In this document: piece by piece, positions 54,463-63,285 of the stretch
Position numbering within the stretch: position 1 is the stretch's first letter
Layout of the letters: every line of letters begins with the position of its first letter
From: Bradyrhizobium sp. SZCCHNS1050
GTDB lineage: Bacteria > Pseudomonadota > Alphaproteobacteria > Rhizobiales > Xanthobacteraceae
Reading direction: 5' to 3'
Assembly (NCBI RefSeq): GCF_032484785.1
Contig: NZ_JAUETR010000002.1
Coordinates: forward strand, 1,054,001 to 1,118,000
DNA length: 64,000 nt
Translations under genes and position numbers: made by a program
Notes under the pieces: model-generated
Database searches by the model: none
What the model was told of the DNA's origin: nothing
What the model saw: only the letters and a program-made list of their open reading frames with translations

Positions 54463-55959
54463 TCACTTCATCAGCGGGATCGAGAATTCCGCGCCTTCCT
54501 TGACGCCGGACGGCCAGCGCGAGGTGACCGTCTTGGTCTTGGTGTAGAAGCGGATCGAATCCGGGCCGTGCTGGTTGAGATCGCCGAAGCCGGACTTCTT
54601 CCAGCCGCCGAAGGTGTAGTAGGCGATCGGCACCGGGATCGGCACGTTGATGCCGACCATGCCGACATTGACCTTGGCCGCGAAGTCGCGCGCGGCGTCG
54701 CCGTCGCGGGTGAAGATCGCGACACCGTTGCCGTAATCATGCGCCGACGGCAGCGCCAGCGCCTCGGCATAGTCCTTGGCGCGAACGACCGACAGCACCG
54801 GCCCGAAGATCTCCTCCTTGTAGATCCGCATGTCCTTGGTGACGTTGTCGAACAGACAGCCTCCCATGTAGAAGCCGTTCTCATAGCCCTGCATCTTGAA
54901 GCCGCGGCCGTCGACGGCGAGCGTCGCCCCCTCCTTGATGCCGATGTCGACGTAGTTCTTCACGCGCTCGACCGCCTCGCGGGTGACCAGCGGGCCGAAA
55001 TCGGCCGATGGGTCGACTGACGTGCCGATCTTGAGGCTTTCCACGCGCGGGATCAGCTTCTCCATCAGCCGGTCGGCCGTGGTCTTGCCGACGGGCACCG
55101 CAACCGACACCGCCATGCAGCGCTCGCCGGCCGAGCCGTAGCCGGCGCCGATCAGCGCATCGACGGCCTGGTCGAGATCGGCGTCGGGCATCACGATGGC
55201 GTGGTTCTTGGCGCCGCCGAAACACTGGCAGCGCTTGCCGTGGGCGGCGGCGCGCTCATAAATGTACTGCGCGATCGGCGACGAGCCGACGAAGCCGATC
55301 GCCATGATGTCCGGATCCTCGAGGATGGCGTCGACCGCCTCCTTGTCGCCGTTGACGACGTTGAGGATGCCCGGCGGCAGACCGGCCTCGATCATCAGCT
55401 CGGCGAGCTTCATCGGCACGCCCGGATCGCGCTCCGACGGCTTCAGGATGAAGGCATTGCCGCAGGCGATGGCGGGAGCGAACTTCCACATCGGAATCAT
55501 CGCCGGGAAATTGAACGGCGTGATGCCGGCAACGACACCGAGCGGCTGGCGCATCGAATAGATGTCGATGCCCGGACCGGCACCTTCGGTGTACTCGCCC
55601 TTCATCAAATGCGGAATGCCGCAGGCGAACTCAACCACCTCGAGGCCGCGCTGGATGTCGCCCTTGGCATCTGGAACGGTCTTGCCGTGCTCGCGGGCCA
55701 GCAGCTCGGCGAGCTGGTCGTAATCGCGCTGCGCGAGCTCCAGAAACTTCATCATGACGCGCGCGCGGCGCTGCGGATTGGTGGCGGCCCAGGCCGGCTG
55801 CGCCGCCTTGGCGTTCTCGACCGCGGCCCGGAGCTCGGCGCGGGACGCCAGCGCGACCTTGGCCTGAACGTCGCCGGTCATGGGCTCGAAGACATCGGCC
55901 GTCCGTCCAGACGTGCCCTTGACCTCTTTGCCGCCAATAAAATGACCGATCGAACGCAT
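54463..55959 (-). CDS. mmsA: Methylmalonate-semialdehyde dehydrogenase (CoA acylating)
   Basis: 498 residues, aldehyde dehydrogenase fold with catalytic Cys281 in GSAGERCMAVSVAV, NAD site TPFNFPAMIPMWKFAPA and the general base region ILKPSERDPG. The FGGAKNHAIVMPDAD motif distinguishes the CoA-acylating MmsA group. Turns methylmalonate semialdehyde into propionyl-CoA, the last valine-specific step. First gene of the minus-strand catabolic block. Confidence 0.95.
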   Translation of the reverse strand: MRSIGHFIGGKEVKGTSGRTADVFEPMTGDVQAKVALASRAELRAAVENAKAAQPAWAATNPQRRARVMMKFLELAQRDYDQLAELLAREHGKTVPDAKGDIQRGLEVVEFACGIPHLMKGEYTEGAGPGIDIYSMRQPLGVVAGITPFNFPAMIPMWKFAPAIACGNAFILKPSERDPGVPMKLAELMIEAGLPPGILNVVNGDKEAVDAILEDPDIMAIGFVGSSPIAQYIYERAAAHGKRCQCFGGAKNHAIVMPDADLDQAVDALIGAGYGSAGERCMAVSVAVPVGKTTADRLMEKLIPRVESLKIGTSVDPSADFGPLVTREAVERVKNYVDIGIKEGATLAVDGRGFKMQGYENGFYMGGCLFDNVTKDMRIYKEEIFGPVLSVVRAKDYAEALALPSAHDYGNGVAIFTRDGDAARDFAAKVNVGMVGINVPIPVPIAYYTFGGWKKSGFGDLNQHGPDSIRFYTKTKTVTSRWPSGVKEGAEFSIPLMK

Positions 55960-56145
55960 GGGGTATCCTCCGCAGGGGTAAGCAGTGCCGAATTGGCCGG
56001 CATCTTGCAGTCTTTGCGGCGTTTGGGAAGGGTCTAAGCGCTGATCGGCGCTGCGAAAATGCCGCCCCTTCGCTCGGTCGGCACGATCACGGCAGACCCC
56101 GCGGCGTGCAGCGTGCCGCGTCCCGCATCCGAGCCGCGCGACGGA

Positions 56146-56802
56146 TCAGCGCTTCGCGGCTACCACCTTCTTCACGGGCCTTTTTGCGGGTGCCCGCACA
56201 GGTGCCCTGCCCGCCGGCCCACCTCCGCTGGCGACGGCCAGCGCCACCTCGCGCCCGGAGTTCAGGATATCGTCTGACAATTCGCCGCTGCCCATGAGTC
56301 GCGCCATCACGAGCGTCCCCGCCAGCGTCGCGAGCATCGCCGAAGCCCGCTTTCGCGCAGTCTTGGCCGGTACGTCGACGATGTACTCAGCGAACAGGTC
56401 GATCAACTCTTCCAGCTTCGCAGCAAAGGCCTTGCGGGTCTTGGCGCTCTCGCGGGCGATTTCCGCTCCGAGCGCAGGAACCGCGCAGCCGTGACCGACA
56501 TCGTCGCGATGGCCGGCGGACAGATAGCCGTCGACGATGGCCGAGAGCCGCTTCTGCGGCGGCAACTGGTCCAGCAGCTTGCGCCAATGCTCCATCGAAC
56601 GATCGATCGCATAACCGAACGCCTCCACGACCAACGCCTCGCGCGAATCGAAATGCGCGTAGAAGCCGCCGTGAGTCAGTCCGGCCTCCTTCATCAGGTC
56701 TGCAACCCCGACACCATGAGCGCCACGCTCGCGCAGCCGCACCGATGCCTTGCGCACGATCCGCGCGTGGGTTTCCGCCTTGTGTTCCGGAGAGTAACGC
56801 AT
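56146..56802 (-). CDS. TetR family transcriptional regulator
   Basis: 218 residues. N-terminal helix-turn-helix GAHGVGVADLMKEAGLTHGG with FYAHFDSREALVVEAF, the TetR signature. C-terminal ligand domain, then a Pro/Lys/Ala-rich tail. Divergent from an enoyl-CoA hydratase gene and beside the valine block; one of these is its likely target. The ligand is probably an acyl-CoA or xenobiotic, by family habit. Confidence 0.9.
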   Translation of the reverse strand: MRYSPEHKAETHARIVRKASVRLRERGAHGVGVADLMKEAGLTHGGFYAHFDSREALVVEAFGYAIDRSMEHWRKLLDQLPPQKRLSAIVDGYLSAGHRDDVGHGCAVPALGAEIARESAKTRKAFAAKLEELIDLFAEYIVDVPAKTARKRASAMLATLAGTLVMARLMGSGELSDDILNSGREVALAVASGGGPAGRAPVRAPAKRPVKKVVAAKR

Positions 56803-56880
56803 TGCCGTCCCATTGAATGTCTGCGGTCATACTATAACAGCTCTGCGTCCTGCTCGCTGCAGCTATTTGATGAATTCGAG

Positions 56881-56894
56881 TTGATCTAAATCAA
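56881..56894. promoter_or_regulatory. Perfect FNR/FixK-type box
   Basis: TTGATCTAAATCAA matches the TTGAT-N4-ATCAA consensus exactly and extends to the 18-bp palindrome AGTTGATCTAAATCAACT (56879-56896). It lies 62 nt before the enoyl-CoA hydratase start, a fitting distance for activation at about -41.5. It suggests oxygen-responsive control by a FixK, FnrN or AadR-like protein. Confidence 0.65.
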
Positions 56895-56956
56895 CTTCGC
56901 TGGCCTGATTTATTCCCGGCACACCCCTGTTGCCCAGGAACCCGACGAGGACGACC

Positions 56957-57727
56957 ATGGACATGCTCAATTCCCACTGCGGCGTGAGTCGTGACGGCCA
57001 AGGCGTCGTTCGGCTGACGATCTGCAATGCAGGCGCGCTCAACATTCTCGGTTCGGCGGCGATTCTCGACGTGGAAGCCGGGCTGCGATCGCTCGCCTCC
57101 GACGCCGCCATTCGCGTTCTCGTTTTGGCCGGCGAAAGCGGGAAGAGCATGATCGGCGGCGCCGACATCAAGGAGATGGCAACGCTGGACCAGGCTTCAG
57201 CGGAAACCTTCATCTCGCGACTTGCCGGGCTCTGCGAAGCGGTGCGACATTTTCCTGCCCCCGTGATTGCGCGGATGCCGGGGTGGTGTCTGGGTGGCGG
57301 ATTGGAGGTCGCAGCGGCCTGCGATATCCGTGTCGCGGGACACGACGCCAAGTTCGGCATGCCCGAGGTGCGTGTCGGCATTCCCTCGGTCATTCATGCC
57401 GCGCTGCTGCCACGTCTCATCGGCTGGGGCCGCACGCGCTGGCTGCTGATGACGGCCGAGACGATCGACGCGCCGACCGCTCTCGCCTGGGGCCTCGTCG
57501 ATGCCGTCGCCGCCGAGGGAGAACTCGACATCGCGGTCGAGAAGGCCGTGGCATCCCTGCTCGCCTGCGGTCCCGAAGCGCTGCGGACGCAGAAGGCTCT
57601 GCTGCGGCAATGGGAGGAGCTGCCGCTGAAGGAGTCCATCGAGATATCGATCGGCGCCTTCGGACGGTCGTTCCTCACCGACGAGCCGAAACGGCTGATG
57701 CAACATTTCATCGACCGCAAGCGATAG
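56957..57727 (+). CDS. Enoyl-CoA hydratase/isomerase family protein
   Basis: 256 residues from ATG 56957, with GAGG eight bases upstream; a longer frame starts at TTG 56930. Crotonase fold: GGADIKEMATLD oxyanion segment, WCLGGGLEVAAACDIRVAG and AKFGMPEVRVGIPSV. The residue position usually holding the first catalytic Glu is not evident, so hydratase versus isomerase activity is open. Followed 138 nt later by a thiolase, suggesting a short beta-oxidation pair. An FNR/FixK-type box sits upstream. Confidence 0.85.
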   Translation: MDMLNSHCGVSRDGQGVVRLTICNAGALNILGSAAILDVEAGLRSLASDAAIRVLVLAGESGKSMIGGADIKEMATLDQASAETFISRLAGLCEAVRHFPAPVIARMPGWCLGGGLEVAAACDIRVAGHDAKFGMPEVRVGIPSVIHAALLPRLIGWGRTRWLLMTAETIDAPTALAWGLVDAVAAEGELDIAVEKAVASLLACGPEALRTQKALLRQWEELPLKESIEISIGAFGRSFLTDEPKRLMQHFIDRKR

Positions 57728-57828
57728 CAAGTTTCTCCAAGTCTCGCCTCGCAGATCCCGGCAGCCTCGCGCCAGCTTCACGACGGTTCAGCAGGGACCG
57801 CCGGGGTTTCCTCTTGCGAGAGATTACT

Positions 57829-57846
57829 ATATGATGATTATCATAT
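57829..57846. promoter_or_regulatory. 18-bp palindrome upstream of the thiolase
   Basis: ATATGAT-GATT-ATCATAT, perfect arms of 7 with a 4-nt centre, ending 19 nt before the thiolase ATG. It differs from the FNR-type box. Possible operator for a dimeric repressor; the regulator is unknown. Confidence 0.5.
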
Positions 57847-57865
57847 TTCATCAGAAAGCCTTGTC

Positions 57866-59053
57866 ATGGCCTCGTCCGATTCCGTCGTGATCCTGTCCGC
57901 CGCCCGCACGCCGTTGGGCCGTTTCATGGGCGAATTCTCGCCGCTGAGTGCGAACAAGCTCGGCGCGCACGTGATCGGATCCGCGCTCGAACGCGCCACC
58001 GTTTCGCCCGATGCGGTCCAGGAGGTGTTCATGGGCAACGTGCTGTCGGCCGGCCAGGGCCAGGCTCCGGCACGGCAGGCCGCGCGCGGTTCCGGCCTGC
58101 CCGACGCCACCGGCGCCACCACCATCAACAAGGTCTGCGGCTCCGGAATGAAGGCCGCGATGCTGGCGCACGACGTCATTCGGGCGGGCTCCGCCGAGAT
58201 CGTCGTGTCGGGTGGCATGGAGAGCATGAGCAATGCGCCATATCTGCTGACCAAGGCGCGCGGCGGCTATCGTGCTGGCCACGATCGGATCCTCGATCAC
58301 ATGATGCTGGATGGCCTGGAGGACGCCTATGAGACCGGACGCTCGATGGGCGATTTCGGCGAGGCCACGGCTGAGGCCTATCAGTTCACCCGCGCCGACC
58401 AGGATGCCTACGCCATCGAGACGCTGACGCGTGCGCGCAAGGCGGTCGAAGGCGGGGCGTTCAAGGCCGAGATCGCCCCGATCACGATCGTCGAGAAATC
58501 CGGCCCGCGCCTGGTCGCCAACGACGAGCATCCGCTCAAGGTCGATCCGGTGAAGATCCCGGCGCTGAAGCCGGCGTTCCGCAAGGACGGCACGATCACG
58601 CCCGCAGCGTCCTCCGCGAACGCGGATGGTGCCGCGGCGCTCGTGCTCGCCGCGCGGTCGCGTGCCGATTGCGACGGGCTGCCTGTCATCGCGGAGATCA
58701 AGGGCCACGCCACCCACAGCCAGGAGCCGCAATGGTTCACGACGGCGCCGATTCCGGCGATCAGGAAACTGCTCGACAAGGTCGGCTGGCGCGTCGAGGA
58801 TGTCGACCTGTTCGAGATCAACGAGGCCTTCGCCGTCGTTGCCATGGCCGCGCAGCGCGACCTTGGCATCCCGCGTGACCGGCTGAACGTCAACGGCGGC
58901 GCCTGTGCGCTCGGCCACCCGATCGGCGCCACCGGCGCGCGGCTGATCGTGACGCTGCTGCATGCGATGGACGCGCGCGGGCTGAAGCGCGGCGTGGCCG
59001 CACTGTGCATCGGCGGCGGCGAGGCGACTGCGATCGCCGTGGAGCGACCCTGA
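57866..59053 (+). CDS. Acetyl-CoA acetyltransferase (thiolase)
   Basis: 395 residues. Catalytic Cys91 in INKVCGSGMKAAM, His351 in NGGACALGHPIGATGAR and Cys381 in AALCIGGGEA. Typical of biosynthetic or degradative acetoacetyl-CoA thiolases; the length is standard. It can join two acetyl-CoA for polyhydroxybutyrate or cleave 3-ketoacyl-CoA. Downstream of an enoyl-CoA hydratase gene and upstream of an MFS carrier. Confidence 0.93.
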   Translation: MASSDSVVILSAARTPLGRFMGEFSPLSANKLGAHVIGSALERATVSPDAVQEVFMGNVLSAGQGQAPARQAARGSGLPDATGATTINKVCGSGMKAAMLAHDVIRAGSAEIVVSGGMESMSNAPYLLTKARGGYRAGHDRILDHMMLDGLEDAYETGRSMGDFGEATAEAYQFTRADQDAYAIETLTRARKAVEGGAFKAEIAPITIVEKSGPRLVANDEHPLKVDPVKIPALKPAFRKDGTITPAASSANADGAAALVLAARSRADCDGLPVIAEIKGHATHSQEPQWFTTAPIPAIRKLLDKVGWRVEDVDLFEINEAFAVVAMAAQRDLGIPRDRLNVNGGACALGHPIGATGARLIVTLLHAMDARGLKRGVAALCIGGGEATAIAVERP

Positions 59054-59139
59054 TGTCCTGAAACGAGGGAACTTAGCCATTTATGTCATTTGGGCGCCCT
59101 GGCAGAATGGGCGCGCAACCCCATTGTACTGAGAGCCTC

Positions 59140-60423
59140 ATGATCTCGAACCAACTTGCAGCGATCCTTGGACGGCGCAACATCCATTACGGCTGGGTGA
59201 TGGTCGCCGTGACGTTCTTCACGGCCCTGGTGTCCGCCGGCACGGTGGGCGCACCCGGCGTGTTCATCGTGCCACTCCAGCAGGAATTCGGCTGGAGCAC
59301 CGCGGAGATCTCCTCGGCGCTCTCCATCCGCTTCGTGCTGTTCGGGCTGATGGCGCCGTTCGCCGCCGCCCTGCTCAACCGCTACGGCCTGCGCAACATC
59401 ACGCTGCTGGCCCAGTTGATCGTGGTGTCGGCGCTGCTGGCGTCGCTCGCGATGACACAGGTGTGGCACCTCGTGCTGCTGTGGGGCGTCGTGATCGGCA
59501 TCGGCACCGGCATGACCGCCTTGGTGCTGGGCGCGACCATCGCCACGCGCTGGTTCGTCGCGCGGCGCGGCCTCGTCGTCGGCATTCTCACGGCCAGCGT
59601 CGCCACCGGACAGCTGGTGTTCCTGCCGCTGCTCGCCAGCCTCACCGAGCGGCTCGGCTGGCGCGTCGCGCTCGGGCTGATCTGCATCATGCTCGGCGTT
59701 TCCGCCACCGCCGTGCTGCTGCTGATGCGCGATCGCCCGAGTGATCTCGGCCTCCGACCCTATGGCGACAACGACACCGACCCGATCGCCGCCCCCTCGC
59801 CCGTCACCACGCCGATCCTCGCCGCCGCCCTCGGCACCCTCCGCGACGCCTCGCGGGCGCCGGTGTTCTGGATGCTGTTTGCGACGTTCTTCATTTGCGG
59901 CGCCTCGACCAACGGCCTTGTCCAGGTGCATCTCATCCCGATGTGCCTCGACTTCGGAATTCCTCAGGTGCAGGCGGCGAGCCTGCTCGCCGCGATGGGC
60001 ATGTTCGATTTCGTCGGCACGATCGTCTCGGGCTGGCTGTCGGACCGGTACGACAATCGCTGGCTGTTGTTCTGGTACTACGGCCTGCGTGGTCTGTCGC
60101 TGCTGTTCCTTCCGTTCACCGACTTCTCGTTCTATGGCCTGTCGCTGTTCGCGATGTTCTATGGCCTCGACTGGATCGCCACCGTGCCGCCGACGGTGCG
60201 GCTGACGGCGCAGCGGTTTGGGCCCGAGCGGGCCAACCTGGTGTTTGGCTGGGTGTTCGCCGGACATCAGCTCGGCGCCGGCACCGCCGCGTTCGGCGCC
60301 GGCCTGTCGCGCACACTGCTCCAGAGCTACCTGCCGGCGTTCTTCACCGCCGGCGCGCTCTGCATCGTCGCGGCGCTTCTGGCGCTGGCGATCGCGCGGC
60401 AGGCGAAGCCCGCCGCGGCGTAA
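59140..60423 (+). CDS. MFS transporter (12-TMS, monocarboxylate-like)
   Basis: 427 residues from ATG 59140 (MISNQLAAILGRRNIHYGWV); the frame open to 59083 adds an unlikely head. Twelve hydrophobic segments, HYGWVMVAVTFFTALVSAG at the start, GAPGVFIVPLQQEFGWS in the first loop, and GWLSDRYDNRWLLFWYYGLRG after segment 8. This resembles the oxalate/formate and monocarboxylate branch. Converges with the carboxyltransferase gene with a 2-nt gap. Confidence 0.86.
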   Translation: MISNQLAAILGRRNIHYGWVMVAVTFFTALVSAGTVGAPGVFIVPLQQEFGWSTAEISSALSIRFVLFGLMAPFAAALLNRYGLRNITLLAQLIVVSALLASLAMTQVWHLVLLWGVVIGIGTGMTALVLGATIATRWFVARRGLVVGILTASVATGQLVFLPLLASLTERLGWRVALGLICIMLGVSATAVLLLMRDRPSDLGLRPYGDNDTDPIAAPSPVTTPILAAALGTLRDASRAPVFWMLFATFFICGASTNGLVQVHLIPMCLDFGIPQVQAASLLAAMGMFDFVGTIVSGWLSDRYDNRWLLFWYYGLRGLSLLFLPFTDFSFYGLSLFAMFYGLDWIATVPPTVRLTAQRFGPERANLVFGWVFAGHQLGAGTAAFGAGLSRTLLQSYLPAFFTAGALCIVAALLALAIARQAKPAAA

Positions 60424-60425
60424 GC

Positions 60426-61985
60426 TCACGGCCGCGTCGTCATCGCCGTGGGCGGCCCGGGCGTGCGCAGCGGCTCGGCGAGGCGGGCGAACTCGCACAG
60501 CAGCGCGCGCGTCTTGCGGGGATCGATGATCTCCTCGACCCAGAACTTCTCGGCCGAGCGGAACGGCGAGCGCAGCTTGGTCAGCCGCTCCTCGATCTCC
60601 TTGAGCTTGGCCTTCGGATCCTGCGCGGCATCGATCTCGGCGCGATACGCCGCCTCGATGCCGCCCTCGAGCGGCAGCGAGCCCCAATGGGCCGACGGCC
60701 AGGCATAGCGGATGGAGAATCGATCGGCCGGCTGATGCACGACGCCAGCGACGCCGAAATTATTGCGCACGATCACCGTGCACCACGGCACCGTCGACTG
60801 GTTGACCGCCGCCATTGCGCGCACGCCGTGGCGGATGGTCGCGGCCTTCTCCGCCTCGAGGCCGACCATGAAGCCGGGACAGTCCATCAGGTAGACGATC
60901 GGCAGATGAAAGGTCTCGGCGAAGTCGACCCAGCGGATCACCTTCTGGCATGCATCCGCCGTCCACGAGCCACCGAAGTGATAGGGATCGCTCGCCAGCA
61001 CCATCACTGCGCGGCCTTCGAGACGCGCGAGGCCGATGATGATCGGACGGCCATAGTTCTGCGCCACCTCGAAGAACGAGCCGTTGTCGACGACGGACTC
61101 GATGATCGGCCGCATCTTGTAGACGCGCCGGCGATCCCGCGGCACCGCGCTGATGAGCTGCTCGTCGACGCGCTGCGGATCGTCGGTGCAAGGCAAGGTC
61201 GGCGGCAGCTCGTAGACCGACGACGGCAGATAGGACAGGAAGCGCCGCGCGCAGGCGAACGCTTCCGCCTCGGTGTCGACCGCGTGGTCGACGCCGCCGG
61301 CCTTGGTCTGGATGTCGGCGCCGCCGAGCTCCATCTTGCCGAGGTCCTGGCCCAGCCGCTTCACGACCGGCGGCCCGGCGACGAACATCGCCGACTGCTT
61401 GGTCATCACCGAGTAGTGGCTCGCCGCGAGCCGCGCTGCGCCAAGCCCCGCGACCGAGCCGAGGCCGAGCGCGACCACCGGGACCAGCGACATGTTCTCG
61501 GTCGTGTAGCGGTACCAGCGATTGCCGCCGATGCCGCCGGGCAGATTGGCCGCGCCTTTGGTCTCGATCGTCTTGACCGAACCGCCGCCGCCGGAGCCCT
61601 CGATGATACGGATGATGGGCAGACGGAAGTCGTGCGCCATCTCCTCCGCCATCAACGGCTTGGCGGCGATTGAGGCATCGGCCGAGCCGCCACGCACGGT
61701 GAAATCGTCGCCGACCACGACCACGGTGCGGCCGTCGACGCGGGCACGCCCGAACACGCAATTGGCGGGCGTGACGTGCTTGAGCTCGCCCTGCTCGTCA
61801 TACTCGCCGAGGCCGGCGACCGCGCCGATCTCGTGAAAGCTGCCGGGATCGACGACGCCGTCGATGCGCTCGCGAACGGTGAGACGGCCCTGGTCGTGCT
61901 GACGCTTGACCTTGTCAGGCCCGCCCATCTCCCGCGCGAAGGCCTCGCGCCGGGCCAGTTCCTCGAGCTCCGGCTGCCAACTCAT
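60426..61985 (-). CDS. Acyl-CoA carboxylase carboxyltransferase subunit
   Basis: 519 residues, beta-type carboxyltransferase (propionyl-CoA or methylcrotonyl-CoA carboxylase family). Markers: RQHDQGRLTVRERIDGVVDPGSF, EGSGGGGSVKT in the N-domain, and in the C-domain YHFGGSWTADACQKVIRW and LMDCPGFMVGLEAEK. Needs a biotin-carboxylase partner to work; none lies adjacent. The start overlaps the end of the upstream IclR gene by 71 nt on the same strand, so the two are co-transcribed. Confidence 0.9.
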   Translation of the reverse strand: MSWQPELEELARREAFAREMGGPDKVKRQHDQGRLTVRERIDGVVDPGSFHEIGAVAGLGEYDEQGELKHVTPANCVFGRARVDGRTVVVVGDDFTVRGGSADASIAAKPLMAEEMAHDFRLPIIRIIEGSGGGGSVKTIETKGAANLPGGIGGNRWYRYTTENMSLVPVVALGLGSVAGLGAARLAASHYSVMTKQSAMFVAGPPVVKRLGQDLGKMELGGADIQTKAGGVDHAVDTEAEAFACARRFLSYLPSSVYELPPTLPCTDDPQRVDEQLISAVPRDRRRVYKMRPIIESVVDNGSFFEVAQNYGRPIIIGLARLEGRAVMVLASDPYHFGGSWTADACQKVIRWVDFAETFHLPIVYLMDCPGFMVGLEAEKAATIRHGVRAMAAVNQSTVPWCTVIVRNNFGVAGVVHQPADRFSIRYAWPSAHWGSLPLEGGIEAAYRAEIDAAQDPKAKLKEIEERLTKLRSPFRSAEKFWVEEIIDPRKTRALLCEFARLAEPLRTPGPPTAMTTRP

Positions 61986-62901
61986 TCGTTCCCCCTGCCC
62001 CGGTGATGGTCTTGTTCTTGTGGTTAGTCTTCGCGTTCACCTGGAGCGGTTTTCTGTCCATCCGGTTGTTGAAGACGTCGGCTTCCGCGCCCTGCAGCAG
62101 CGCCGCGATGCTGCGGCCGAGCTCGCGCATCGGCTGGGCGACCTCGTCATGCAGCCGCTGCTCGTCGTACATCGCAGACAACAGCCCGATCGTGAGCACG
62201 ACATAGGTCTGGTATTGCGGCGACCACAGCGGCAGCGCGACGCCATTGATGTGCGGGCTCCACAAGCCGCAGGCCACCACGTAGCCGTGCTCCTTGAGAA
62301 ACTGCCTGTTGTGCTCGAGGCGCGGCCGCAGCAGCTTGGCCGCGTCAGGCATCTCGCGCTCCATCTCGGCCAGCAAGGCGTCGCCGACCTCCGGCTCGAG
62401 CGCGGCGACATAGGCATGACCGGCCGCGGTCGAGGCCATCGAGATGCGGCTGCCCGTGGTCTCATGCAGGCCGAGCGCATTCGCGGCGCGGCCGAACTCC
62501 AGATAGACGAGGTGGAAGCGATCGGGAATCACGAAGCCGACGGTGCCGGGCAACTGCTCCGCGACGTCCTGCAGCCGCTGCCGGATCAGATTGCGCAGCT
62601 GCAAGCCTCTGGTCATCGACGTGCTCATCGCCACGGCACTCGGGCCGATGCGGTATTTCTGATCGCGCGGCAGGTAGACCAGCTGGCCCATGCGCGTCAG
62701 CGTGTGCGTCAGCCGCGACACCGTCGACCGCGGCAGGCCGCAGCGGTTGGAGATTTCGAGATTGCCGAGCCGCGCCTCGTGCCCCTCGAAACAGCGAAGC
62801 ACGTCGAACGCCCGCGACACCACCTGAATGACCTCGCCCTCGCCGGCGAGATCTCCGGGCAGCATGCTGCCCCTGCTCAATCGCTCAGACCGTCGTCCCA
62901 T
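61915..62901 (-). CDS. IclR family transcriptional regulator
   Basis: 328 residues from ATG 62901. N-terminal winged helix: IQVVSRAFDVLRCFEGHEAR, LEISNRCGLPRSTVSRLTHTL; then the effector domain GLQLRNLIRQRLQDVAEQL and IDGVALPLW-like region. The C-terminal 40 residues overlap the carboxyltransferase start. Alternative start TTG 62952 would overlap the operator palindromes, so 62901 is preferred. Likely controls its own operon, with a carboxylated acyl-CoA or precursor as ligand. Confidence 0.88.
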   Translation of the reverse strand: MGRRSERLSRGSMLPGDLAGEGEVIQVVSRAFDVLRCFEGHEARLGNLEISNRCGLPRSTVSRLTHTLTRMGQLVYLPRDQKYRIGPSAVAMSTSMTRGLQLRNLIRQRLQDVAEQLPGTVGFVIPDRFHLVYLEFGRAANALGLHETTGSRISMASTAAGHAYVAALEPEVGDALLAEMEREMPDAAKLLRPRLEHNRQFLKEHGYVVACGLWSPHINGVALPLWSPQYQTYVVLTIGLLSAMYDEQRLHDEVAQPMRELGRSIAALLQGAEADVFNNRMDRKPLQVNAKTNHKNKTITGAGGTNELAAGARGTGPARGLRAGDGRA

Positions 62902-63285
62902 GCGTTTCCCACCAATTCCGTCATGCGGAATGATATTCCGCTTGTTGAACAAGCTAGCCCAGCCGTTTTGCCGTCACAACAGCAGACCGTCTCCAAAACC
63001 CGCCATTCTTCAGCGTGTTGGCACAAGACTCGGCATCCTCAGGCAATCGGCTGCAGGATGCGGGAGGGACGATCGTCGCCGGTTCCAACGCGCGGTACCG
63101 TAGCGGCGGCTTTCGATGGGCATCGCCTCTCGCGCATGGCAACACGGGACGGTCATCGCGCCCGCAAACCCGCTCAATCGGTGAGCAGCGGCAACATTTG
63201 ACCAGCGTTGCGACAAGTGTGGGCTGGCTGCGCCGTCGCGGCTGCGACATAACCGGCGCGAGACCTTGTTCCCGCCGAGCTTGCC
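62902..63285. other. Intergenic region between divergent iclR-type and glutaminase genes
   Basis: 384 nt. It contains the IclR operator candidate at its left end. No other gene was supported; the overlapping open frames have no family resemblance. Confidence 0.5.
62914..62941. promoter_or_regulatory. IclR operator candidate, three ATTCCG half-sites
   Basis: Perfect 17-bp palindrome GCGGAAT-GAT-ATTCCGC at 62925-62941, and a further ATTCCG at about 62916 that pairs with the same CGGAAT in the opposite sense (5-nt spacer). Placed 24 nt and more before the iclR-type start, as expected for autoregulation. Confidence 0.6.
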
